NCBI RefSeq assembly: GCF_016097555.1
Contig: NC_054702.1
Location: forward strand, 80,023,997 to 80,087,996
Source: Gigantopelta aegis
Taxonomy: Eukaryota; Mollusca; Gastropoda; Neomphalida; Peltospiridae
Direction of reading: 5' to 3'
DNA: 64,000 nt
Shown: positions 33,856 to 45,100 of the stretch, piece after piece
How positions within the stretch are numbered: position 1 is the stretch's first letter
How the letters are laid out: each line of letters opens with the position of its first letter
Notes under the pieces: model-generated
Databases searched by the model: none
Told to the model about the DNA's origin: nothing
What the model saw: only the letters and a program-made list of their open reading frames with translations
Position numbers and translations under genes: made by a program

Positions 33856-36800
33856 TTACTTCTCTCTCGTGGCATCAAAGTAGTCAATGTTACATTTTGG
33901 AAGACTTCCCTGAAGTTTTTTCAAAACTGTGGATTTATTCCTTACTTCTGGTAAATCGTACATCAGAAGAACCTTCAGATTACTGGAAAAAATAACAGAG
34001 AATTCAATCACTAAATGGACCTTCAGTCGAACAAACGTACAGTCTCCATCTAAACGGGATTGAAGAGGGACTGATGAGATATGCAAAATGCTGGGTTAGA
34101 GTGATGTTAGCTGAGACTGAGATTGTACTGGATTAGATAGCCAAATTATGCAGATGTCAGTTTCGACAGAGTCCACTTATATATAAAAAAAATGTAGTAT
34201 TTTTTAATAGGGTGTCCCATAAAATTATTGTAACGTACAATCTCAAAGTCTCATCCAATGACAATAGTGTGGATAATATCAGTCTAACCCAGCAAGTAAA
34301 ACTAAGTACTATGGGTAAAATCGTTGTTAGCCCAAGAGTGAAGCACACTCGAAAAAAATCAGCAAAATCAGATCAAATCCAGTTCCAAATAAACGTGGAT
34401 AATTCTGTCAGGATTTATCTGGAACTGGATTTTATAACTGCCTCATTTTTTTTCCCCCTGAGTGTACTTTGCACTTGGGCCGACTTAATGATTGTACTTA
34501 CCTTTGAAAGTCAAAATAATTTTCTGGAGTTTTTATGCAAAGAAATGTGAATCTAATTGTGTTGATAAACAAGACTCCTCACCATATACAAATGCAAAAT
34601 AAAATACTTGACCAAAAATAGAGGGCTCTTAGGCCCTTCCTAAATTAAGACAAGGCAACAAACATCATTATGTTCAGAAACTAGTATTGAGAAATAATGT
34701 AAATGCAGAGGTGTCACCGTGTCTGTGAAGAAAGTGCCAGTAGTGTTGTAAATCAATTGAAATTTCCTCAACAATAATTTGTTATAATTGGTTTTTACCG
34801 TCTTATCAACTGTACTTGGATTACACAAAAATAACCAAACATTTTTGTTTCTAATAATTAACAATCATACTAAATTACTACAGTGAAACCTTTCTAAACT
34901 GAATATAGTAAAAAGGTTGATTTTCCAGTATAGAGGTTATATTCTGTACCGATTTTTAAAGACGGACCGTCAGGTTTTGATAAAATTCTGGTTTACAGAG
35001 GTTTCACTATATCTCTTCCAATTAAATAGCTCTGCAAGTCATTTCCAACATTCCAATAATGTGTGTACCTGAAGACTGTGGTTGAATGTTCTGTTTAGCA
35101 CAGGTTAACAGATTGGATTAGACTGGCAAAAGTACACTAACCTAAGCTGGCAAACATGAGCAAGCCCTTCATCACTGATGTCACCACAGCTACTGATTTG
35201 CAAACTGTTTAGCGTTTCCTTCACCAGCGGCAGATAAGACAAGGCATCATCATATAAATAGTTACAGTCATGCAAGATGATTTTTCTTACATGTTTTAGT
35301 CCATCTACAAAATAAGATAAAAACACATTATCATAATTATTATTGCATTAAAAATCACAGTAAATTTGAAGATATTTTATATATTTACATTTGTAATTGC
35401 AGGTTTATACACAGTCTGGATCATGATCAACTCTTATCCATGGGCCTGATCATTATTTCTAAATGGAATGGTTTTAAAAAAAAAAACCCCACTTCTGTTC
35501 AAGCTGAGTGTTCATTACTAGGCGACAAACAGCGATTTTCTGTTTGTTACTAGGCGACAGTGATTTTCAGTTCGTTACTAGGCGACAAACAGTGATTTTC
35601 AGTTCATTACTAAGTGACAAACAGTGATTTTCAGTTCGTTACTAGGCGACAAACAGTGATTTTTAGTAAGTGACAAACAGTGATTTTTTGTTCGTTACTA
35701 GGCGACAAACAGTGATTTTCAGTTTGTTACTAGGCGACAAACAGTGATTTTCAGTTCGTTACTAGGCGACAGTGATTTTCAGTGGCTACAGCAGCTGCCA
35801 CCGACACCTACTTTTCATGTTTACATGAATGAATGAATGTTTAACGACACCCCAGCACGAAAAATACAATGTGTCAAACTATGGTAATGCAAAAAATAAG
35901 ATGATGATCAACATTAATATAAAAATTCAAGATTTAACTAAAAACAGTGTAAAGAACTGTGCCAAAAGACCAATATCACAGAAAGATACAGACTTTTACT
36001 CAAAATTTCAATTTGTATTGTATTGGCCATTCTCAAAGAGAATGTTACACCCCTGCACCACGGTGAGGTTACAGCACGCGCAGGGGTTTCATGTTTACAA
36101 TCATACACATTAGCAACACTTCTAGTCAATTGAAAACTGATTAGCAACAACTATTTAATGATCAAAAAGTGTGTAGTGACTTCTAAAATTTTGTATGCGA
36201 ATCACGATGAGATACTTAACAAAATGTTCTCTACCACCTACTTATCTCAAACAGCATTCTACTTTCAAACATAATGAACATTTTGTAAATGTTTTAAAAT
36301 GATCTGACATTCAATGCAACAAAGCATAACTTTGTAGCAATATAATGTTTAAATAGATGCAATTTAGATTTGCTTCTCTCAAAAGTATCATGCAACTTAA
36401 ATTCCATTTTACTTGCTTGGATTTTTTTTAATTACTAAACTGTAAATGGTGAAACTCGTCAACTTAGACCCACCCTCCAGATCTGTTAAAGGAGCGTTCT
36501 CGCATGTGATTGAATCGTACTGTAAGAACACCTAAATCGGAACGACATTAGTCTTAAACACATATGATTAGAGTTGCTACGACAAATTGTAAATGACAAG
36601 TTGGTGCGACAAATTGCATAATGAAAAAGCGGCTTAAGGAAACGGTTATAAAGCGATAAACAATTATACTGAGATGTGGAAATCCGATCCCCATGACTGC
36701 CGACTTTGATGCATCAATCTCTTCTATTTTGTACTTGTCAAAGTTGCTGCCTGGTAAAGAGTTATAATCTTTCTCAAAGTGATTCAGTCCTTTCCACTTG

Positions 36801-38464
36801 ATGCTGGCCCCACAACGAAGCAGCCACTCGGCACATGCTCGGTCAGGACCAACTTGTTTCAGACGATCTTCGTCAACTCTAAACATTTCAAAAATACAAT
36901 GAAGCAATGTAAAAATGTATGGCCAACAGTATCAGAATTAATAAATTAAGTAAAATGTAAGTGTGTAATGAAAGCCGAGTTGCCTTTAGGAATTGTTTTT
37001 TAAAGATATAAATCTGGCATGTGCCGAAAACTAGAGATTGTACAGCCCCCACCCAAACTTCTTGTATCTTTTCCAACAACACTGAACAAATTATTGACAC
37101 CCCTGAGCCTCTTCCCTTAGACTTTAAATCGGCTAACCATACATTAGCAAGGCTAGCTCTAACACTCACCAAGATCGCCAAATACGAAATTTTAAAAATT
37201 TATTTTAATTTGGTGAATAAATTTCTTGTGGTAATTGTTATTTTATTAGAAATTACCTGGGTTTTTGCAATTTTTGAAGTTTAAACAGATGATTTGACAA
37301 AATGTTCTATTACCAAGAGATAGCCCTGCATTAGAGATTAATAGCATCTATCACCATTGTGAGGTATAGATACGGCAATTCCAACTTGAGGGACAAAATG
37401 TTTTTTTGTGAGGGCTGAGGTTTACTGAGACCTAACAAAAACATTTTGTCCCGAGGGTTGGAATTGCCATATCGATACCTCACAACGGTGACTGATTCTT
37501 TTCTTGCCCATTTAAATACAGTGACAATACATTAATTTCGTAAGCTAGGATTTGTTTATTGTAGAATGATTTGTAAACATTTCACGTACAATCCTACATT
37601 TAATCATATGCAGAAAAATATAGTCCACCTTATGCAACGACATAAAAATGTAACAACTTACCAATAAATATAAAGTTGAAAATATTAATTTGTTTAAATA
37701 TTTTTAAAACATTGATACAATGTGAAATGGCAAACAGAATTCTGAAAATCACGAGTAATGACGTCAATCCTCGTAAAGCATGAGTTATGTATGTAAAAAT
37801 TGTTCAACACTGGGGTGCTAGACAGATTTATCTAGCACTGGGTTGCTAGAAAGATTTTTCTAGCACTGTTCAAAAGCTGGCTAATTCAGTCCAGTGGGCA
37901 AGAAAAAAAAGAAGGTACAACTGGACAAAGAAGCTGGTTAATTTGAGCTATTCATCAGCAAACCATAACAACAAGTTTTCAGGTTATACTAAAATCCAGA
38001 ATTTCTTAAATATCCAAAACAATTACATCATAATCGTAAAATTATGTACCCTAAAATCTTGAACAATAATGAATACTAGTAGTAGTATATATATTTTAAT
38101 TTTATATACAGTAAATGATAGAAAGAGAATTGCTGTTTAAAACTGTCAAAGTGCAAGAAATCCAGTGTCAAATTTCAAACCATAATCTGTTATGTTTTTA
38201 TTATGTACCCGTAAATTATTATCTGTTCTTTGGAAAAACAAGTTTGGGTATCCACTCAGTAAACTATTATGAATTTGGTGCTTCTTACAGAAGGCACCTC
38301 AAACTAAAATAAAAAAGAACCCCAAGAAACCTCAAACAAAAGAAACCACCACCAAAAACTTACCTGTTAAATACTGAATTCAGGTAACCCCACAGAAATC
38401 TCTTTGTAATTTTGACATTATGAGAAATCAAATTTCCTTTAGTCCCAAGACAATAGTTATATAT
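33856..38464 (-). CDS. DMAC2L: DMAC2L / ATP5S (factor B), 5' end missing
   Basis: Mitochondrial leucine-rich-repeat protein, the metazoan ATP synthase subunit s / coupling factor B family. Coding exons: 38464-38364, 36878-36670, 35304-35142, 33982-33856, phases consistent, giving 199 residues. Motifs in order: RFLWGYLNSVFNRVDEDR, QVGPDRACAEWLLRCGAS, HFEKDYNSLPG, DKYKIEEIDAS, VMGIGFPHL, then LRR units ending LQISSCGDISDEGLAHVCQL and NLKVLLMYDLPEVRNK. Human factor B aligns almost throughout. The first exon here has no in-frame Met after its strong acceptor, so a short upstream exon ending in phase 0 is expected between 38.5 and 42 kb; I could not identify it. One intron donor is GTTAGT. DMAC2 lies head to head. 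Confidence 0.95.
34040..34177. mobile_element. short Tigger-like MITE
   Basis: The left end CAGTCTCCATCTAAACGGG and the right end TTTCGACAGAGTCCACTTA are decayed forms of the CAGTGGACTCTGTCTAAACC terminus at 20030. TA lies on the left, TATATA on the right. It is in the last DMAC2L intron. Confidence 0.55.
34881..35009. mobile_element. short pogo/Tigger-like MITE (CAGTGAAACC)
   Basis: CAGTGAAACCTTTCTAAAC at the left pairs with GTTTACAGAGGTTTCACTA at the right; TA precedes it. About 129 bp, in the last DMAC2L intron. Confidence 0.65.
35512..35790 (+). repeat. 32-bp minisatellite, ~9 imperfect units
   Basis: The unit is GTTACTAGGCGACAAACAGT plus GATTTTCAGTTC. Some units lack the ACAAAC segment or GTTACTAG. 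It lies in a DMAC2L intron. Confidence 0.9.
35822..36115 (-). mobile_element. LINE 3' end, reversed
   Basis: GAATGAATGTTTAACGACAC then CCCAGCACGAAAAATAC is the reverse complement of the LINE tail. It is followed by about 200 bp of related 3' UTR. It lies in a DMAC2L intron. Confidence 0.7.
36500..36635 (+). repeat. dispersed repeat (CATGTGATTGAATCGTACTG)
   Basis: About 135 bp, present reversed at 49900-50035 with the shared marks GTACGATTCAATTGCATGTG and ATTGCATAATGAAAA. Boundaries and type unknown. Confidence 0.6.
37355..37487. repeat. foldback element, ~50-bp arms
   Basis: The left arm has GAGGTATAGATACGGCAATT and GGGACAAAATG; the right arm has CATTTTGTCCCGAGGG and GGAATTGCCATATCGATACC. 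The arms are nearly complementary around a loop of about 30 nt. A further inverted pair (CTTTTCTTGCCCA near 37497, TGGGCAAGAAAA near 37898) suggests a larger element reaching 37920. It lies in a DMAC2L intron. Confidence 0.8.
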
Positions 38465-39016
38465 CTGAAAATACAAACACAAACCTAATTAATATCCTTT
38501 ATTTCATTAAAGGAGATATGTTAAAGTTGCATAAATGCAGCTCAATACTAAAAATATTTATTATTTTCTGTTTTTAAATGTAAAGATTATATACTGAACT
38601 ATGGTTCATGCCCATTTCAATAAAATAATTTTATTTAAAAACAGAATATTTTTTTATTTTATTAAAAAGTCTACAGAAGGTGACTGGTTAAATGTTTCAG
38701 TCATTATGCATCATTCGATGACCTGTTTTGGTTCTTGTGTCATTGTGCGCAAGAGTATGTACATTTGAAGATTTCTGATGTCATTATCTTTTTCATGGTG
38801 AAAGTAACAAATGTCTGTCACATTCACAGAAATATTCGTAAAAATAAAGTTAAAATGAGCACGGAAAGCAAGATTGAACTTGACCCACTCATAAACATGG
38901 CCCATTTCTTAATACCTTTTTTCTATGATTTACAAAGACTGCCATTTGATAGAAAACTTTATTTTAAAAACAATTTTTTTTATGTTCTCAACTGTACTGC
39001 TATCTAAGCTTAATTA

Positions 39017-39170
39017 TTGATGGATGGATGGATGGATGTTTAATGACACCCCAGCACGAAAAACAAATTGGCCATTGGGTGTCAGGCAATGGTAATAAAT
39101 ACCGTATATAACAAATATACAAGTTTAAAAATAATATATGATTAAAACACAGTGTAAAACTTAATTGTTG
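39017..39170 (-). mobile_element. LINE 3' end, reversed
   Basis: (GATG)n, then TTTAATGACACCCCAGCACG and GCCATTGGGTGTCAGGCAAT, as in the tail at 35822, followed by related 3' UTR. Confidence 0.7.
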
Positions 39171-39834
39171 AAGTCACATGATTGTCATTGCGTCTGAGCT
39201 GGCAAAACTCACTTTACAGATACCATGATACTTCAAAGTTTAATGGAAAAGAATTATAGATGCTTTATCTTTTGTATTTTTATACAATTCTTAGAACATT
39301 CACAGCTATTGTATTATTGCAGCACATTACAATTTTTACATTAACAAGTTATTAATTTATAGTTAGGCCTATTTATCACCTAACAATGAGCTAGAACAAA
39401 AAAGGAGGGAAAATAGACACTGTCACTTGTAGTTCACCAAGGTAAACATCTACGGTCCGTTTTTTAACATGTTGACATTTATTGGACCCGATGTTTACAA
39501 CTTGAACAGCAAAAACAAGCGTGCAGTTTCCGCTCAGATTTCAGGCGGAATCGATACAACCATGGAATTAATTATTTCGTGGCGAAATATGAGATGTACC
39601 AATAAATATAAACACTTACTGTATAAAGAAAACTGCCCGAGTCACGTTTTACGCATAAATAGACAGTTTGTCCAAACAGTAATCCTGCATTAATCCAATT
39701 TTCAGTTACGAACAAAATCTCGAATATTCCCGCCGGCCATTGCGAGCATATTTAAAATGTGATTGAAAACTGTTGGCGGAATCGGATTATTTTTATTATT
39801 ATTCGTATCGGGTTCACGAGTTTATTCCACGATA

Positions 39835-40130
39835 TTTAATGGAATATCACGTTTAATAATAATACATAAATAAACTTAATTAATGAATAATATTTTTTTT
39901 AAATCAATTAATTGATAATAAATTAATAATAACAATTAAATAATATAATACAAAATTAATTAATTAATACTTAATAAATAATAATATAATAATAAATTAC
40001 TGAATAATGTTAGTAATAATAATAAATAAATAACATAATAAATAAATTATTGATTGAATAATAATGATAATAAATAAATTAATTAATTAATTTTATTATT
40101 AACTAAATAAAATGTTTTTTTTTTCATTTA
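39835..40130. repeat. ~300-bp nearly pure A/T tract
   Basis: AATAAT, AATAAATAAAT and TTAATTAATT strings with almost no G or C. Confidence 0.9.
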
Positions 40131-40260
40131 TAAATGTTTCCGTTACACACACACACACACACACACTTATATACACACAAAACAGAAGGGGGTGGGGGAG
40201 ACAGACATAGAGGGATGAAACGGGGTGGCAAGATATCACGCATTTGTTTGTTAGAACATG

Positions 40261-40475
40261 TTTAGTAATTAATGCATAACTGTGACTTGATGACAACTGC
40301 TGCTTGTGGTGACTGCCTTGTACCTGTCTGCACATTGGCTAAACCGATGTGTACTCTGATTTCTACTTAACCGTTTGAACATTAAATGTGCCTTGCAACC
40401 ATATGAATATGTTTAGTAATTAATGACAACTGCTGCTTGTAATGACTGCCTTGTACCTGTCTGCACACTGGTGTG
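40261..40475 (+). repeat. imperfect direct duplication
   Basis: TTTAGTAATTAATG, GACAACTGCTGCTTGT and GACTGCCTTGTACCTGTCTG occur in both halves, at about 40260 and 40409. Confidence 0.8.
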
Positions 40476-40874
40476 CACTTGACAATAACATGCAAGTAGT
40501 GGGATGGATGTGTATCATTCCTGTTCTTTTGTTGGTACCAGGATTACTTCAGGTAAGTTTACTGTTAACATGTTCATGCATTTATGTTAATTTCTAAATG
40601 TTATGGTTAACATTTGAGACTTAATGCTTGATAATTATGTAGTTGAACATACTTTTTCAGTACTTTATTTAAGTACATTGCTGTGGAGATTTGTAATGTA
40701 ACTACATACAACTTATAGTACAAGTTTTGAAAGTAGTTACATGAATATGTTTCAAGGAATAAATTACATGGAGCTGACAATCATTATAACATGTTAGATT
40801 TACATGTATAAATTGTTTTCAACTGCCAGTTTTAACTTTCAAATTGTCTGTTTCCCCATTCTTTGTGTGTCTAG

Positions 40875-40876
<2 letters not shown>

Positions 40877-40925
<49 letters not shown>

Positions 40926-40930
40926 TATAT
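40877..40930. repeat. (AT)n microsatellite
   Basis: About 25 TA dinucleotides. Confidence 0.95.
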
Positions 40931-42150
40931 AATTTTGTTTGTTTGTTGTTTTTTTAACTGAATAAAACCCCTAAAATAACTAATGACCAGTAATTATAGC
41001 TAAAAAAAAGAAATGAAATTAAAACCAAAAAGAAGAGAAAAAATAGGAGAAAAACCTTTGAAACACATGTAAGCAATGGCCTGTAATAATAATATTTAAA
41101 AACAATTACTAAAGGAAATAATAATTTTGGAAAAAGTAAATAAATGAAGGCCTTAAAATAAGTAATGACCTGTACTAACAATCATTATTTTTTTTAATAA
41201 TAATAAAAAAGAATAATACACCCCAAAACTTTAATGTGATAATATTATTAACAATGCATATAATGCAACCCACACAAAGCACATATGTAGAAACAAAAAT
41301 AACAAAATAAATAAATTTAATAATCAATTCCATTCAGTTCCGCAATATTTCTTTTTACTGGGTGTACGTAAAATGCTTGATACGAATAATTCTCGTTCCG
41401 CAAATTTTTCATTCCGCATTTTCGATGTGCCAGGATAAAAATAGCTTTCAAATGTTTAAATGTGTCATCTTCAAACATCTAATCCTGGAAAGGTTACCAA
41501 AGGTATTGTACTTAATATTTTTGTCTAAAATTTATTAAAATATGTTGTTGTACGTGTTGAGGCTCTTAAATAAAGCACATATGCCTGATTTTATTAAATC
41601 GTGATTGCAAATGGAAAATTCGATCCAATGGATAAACGTTACTGCACAGCAATAAACATCACAATAATAAATATCGTGCCGGAGACGTTTATCTTGATGA
41701 ACTATGTCACTTGGTGAGTTGGTCAAGTTGGTGACTTGCAAAACAAATTACACCAGTTACATTAATTTATGTACAATTTAGACATGGATGACCTTCACCC
41801 TAATTGGTGTGTAATAATCAGATGGATCATACAGTTATTTCAACTACATATCTTGACATGTTATAAATACTAAACCACAACAAATAACATACATTGAAAA
41901 GGCCCATTTGACAAATACACAGGTAATTATCAAACACAACCCACAGCGTAACAAAATAGAAAGTTCAATCAATTTGCTTACAACATTAATCAATGTTTAT
42001 GTCAATAAATGTATAAACAGGCATCTTTTGTTAGCGACGATTCTTATCAATAGTTAATTAGCTTATTGATATTATTAAAAAATTAATTGACTATATTTAT
42101 AGAGTCCTACGGCACCAAAACAATTTTATATAGACCTATGCGATTCCAAG

Positions 42151-45100
42151 ATGGCAGCCTTCTTGCAAAATGTTCAGGTTTGTCAATGATATTTTGCTTT
42201 ATTTTCATGACGTTGTTCAAGTAGTACTCTATGACGGTATAAACTGATTGAATTTAGTGACAATAAAGTTTTATATTGTTGTATTGGCTGTTTTTAGAAA
42301 GGGTAATAATAAGAAAATTATAATTTGATATTGAGCTATGACCTTTTGCTAAATGTTTAATATGAACCGCTGACACTTTCTAAATATGACAAGAATGTTA
42401 ACGATTTTTTGCTGTACTGATGGAATATGTTTTAAATAACTATTTTCAACAACAACAACTTTTTTTTTATTAAGGGGAAATACCTGTTTAAATAGCAGTA
42501 ATTGACAGAAGACCTAAACAAATTGGCACTGTGAAATGTTTTAAAATTTAAGCCTGATTTTGAGTATTAATACCTGATATATATTTCCACTAAATTATCA
42601 TTAAAATAGCCCCAAATGTTTTTTCAATGCCAGAAAGGACCATTCATTTGCCTCAAGTATATGGTACGTTTCTTCCCCAAGCAAGTTCGCCCCAGTCAGT
42701 TCACCCCCATATTAATTTGCCCCCAAAATATATATGCCAGTTCGCCCCCAAGATATTACCAGTTCGCCCCCAATGAATTATCAGTTCGCTCCTGCAAAAA
42801 AAAGAAAAAGAAGCAGTGTGGGGTTTGGTATGTCTTCAAAAATAGACACTTGTTATGATGACAACACCACTGTTTTTCAATAACTAATGGCGGTCTCTTT
42901 AATTTCAGACTTTGCCACTGAATAAAATAAAAATTAGCTATTAAAATGAGTTCTGTCTTTTGTACACAATTATTTCAATGTATTTTTGTAGTATTACAGA
43001 TAAATGTTGTACATAACTATCGCCAATGAGCATGTGGTTTTCAACCAAAGAAACACTGCAATGGACTGGTGACAGTGTGTGGCACTACAAGTCTTCCTTA
43101 ACTCAAGTCACTTCCAGCCCTTCCCCTTATTAATATTGATATACATGTATGGGGTAAGGCTAGAGGAAAGTATGTAATGCTTTGGCAAAACTCCACAACC
43201 AAATGGTTGCAAGCTACTGTGTCTAAAATAAATAAAAATTCCTAAATCTGATGCCACAGAGCTTTAGTTTGATTATTCTTAGAGTCCAGTCATGACATTA
43301 AACTTAATGTTTTTAACCAGTACCAAGTAAGAAACCCCGACACTCCTATGCAAAACAAACCTGCGCTGTACTTTTTCTTGTGACATTTTGCATGGCGTGT
43401 GCCCATTAGACACATTGTGTGTGCTTTCTGGCAGAGGCTCTATCCATGGTATCATACTATAGTTAAATTTAAATTACGTACTCAAAGTAAATGTGGTATT
43501 GTTGACAACAGTCACTTTTTGCACCCTTGTTTTGGGTTCGTACACAATAAATATAACATATCTTACTGTAATTTCACTTAAAATCCATATTTTGAAAACG
43601 ATACAATTTTTTTAATCACAAGTGTTTTCAGATATGGACCCACGTCAGCAGTGCCAACTTCCATGCTTTTTGCCAAAGTACATCATTTTTTGTTACCCGC
43701 CCCACTAAACAGGGGTGGGGGATTTTTGTAGATCCTGCCTGGCCACCAGGAGGCACTCCTAATTTAGATCCAAATCTCAAAATGTTTATAATGGGTCATG
43801 GTATATATGTGCCAAGTTTCATGTTTTTAACCAAGGCTGCACAATATTTTTATTAGCTGTCCCATTAGAAGGGGGTGTGGGGACATTTGTAGATCCTCCT
43901 TGGCCACCAGGGGGCACGTCTGACATGGGTCCATATCTGAAAATGTTTGAACCAACATTACACGAAGAAACCTGACGTCTCTATGTGAAATGAACCTGCG
44001 CTGTACTTTCATGTGGTGACTTAGAGCAAAGTGTGTGCCCACGTGACATATTGGTACTGGTTAACAACATGTAAGTTTAATATCATGACTGGACTCAAGA
44101 ATAATCAAACTAAAGCTGTGTGGCATCAGATTCAGGAATAAATTTGTATTTTAGACACAGTAGCTGGCTACCATTTGGTCATTGACGATTGCCGAAGTAT
44201 TACACACAGTCCCCTCTAGCCCTGTACCATGCAGGGTATAGAGGGTAAGTGTAGTTTGCGGATAAGTTCGCGTATTGAATTTATGACATCATTTACATGA
44301 TCATGATGGGTTACATAAAAACGAAATGGGTTACCTGAATTTGTTTTTGTGTAACCCATAAATGGAAATATTCAATTCTCAGAGACCTGTCATTGGTCGT
44401 AGCCTATATTTGAATATCAGTTTATTTCATGTACTTCTGAGACCTGTCATTGGTCGTAGCCTATATTTGAATATCAGTTTGTTTCATGTACTTCTCTTGT
44501 CCATAGCCTGTTTTGACAAATGTACAATTCTAAATGCTAATCATTTTAAATTTTATTTGTAGAAACTTTTGCAACCCAGAAGTGTTTTGCTCAAAGTGGT
44601 AGCAAGACAGTCTTTAATTGCTTCATACGACAAAAAGGAAGGAGTACCTCGTGATTTTCTTTGTTGGCTACAGCAGGATCTAAGTTTGCCAGCAATTCGA
44701 CAGAAATTAAGAGTAACAAGCTTTCAACTGGATAGAGAGGATCAAAAGTATGATTACTTTATGTGGAAGATGTAGTGGTACTTGATGAGCGTCACATATA
44801 TATAACCTTTGCCACGGTATATGTATCAAGCATTAATGGAAATTATATGCATCCTGACAATTAAAGTATCCAGGTTTTTGTAATGCCCCAAAATGCTTTT
44901 TTTTTCGTAATTCTGAAAATGCACGTTTGTCTGAGAAGTAATAGTTATTGAGACGAGCTCTAGTTATTTTAGACAGCATGTCCCTGTTTAAACATCACAG
45001 ACGTTAGCTTCCCTCTGTTTTAACTTTAGCCAGCTATGTTGCAGGTTTGTAGATTAATTAAACTTAAGTGACCATTTTCACAGGCTGAAACTAGAGTCCG

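Larger units (their letters stand above)
38465..42150. promoter_or_regulatory. shared divergent upstream region of DMAC2L and DMAC2
   Basis: The 3.7 kb between the first identified DMAC2L exon and the DMAC2 start codon must hold both promoters and the missing DMAC2L exon. Contents: LINE tail at 39017, AT-only tract at 39835-40130, AC microsatellite near 40145-40167, duplicated block at 40261-40475, AT microsatellite at 40877-40930. No core promoter element was confidently identified. Confidence 0.5.
43145..44250. mobile_element. foldback element with ~180-bp inverted arms
   Basis: The left arm (about 43145-43325) contains TTTAGTTTGATTATTCTTAG, GTCCAGTCATGA and TTAACCAGTACCAA. The right arm (about 44055-44235) contains their complements, TTGGTACTGGTTAA, TCATGACTGGACTC and AATAATCAAACTAAAGC. 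Inside, a ~150-bp block with CTGGCCACCAGG is present twice (about 43630 and 43800). DMAC2 intron 1; no coding capacity. Confidence 0.75.

Noticed and set aside
44569-44775. DMAC2 translation starting at 44569 as a single exon
   Set aside because: The frame is entered from exon 1 (42151-42177) in phase and leaves at the 44748 donor; the downstream stop at 44775 is intronic.
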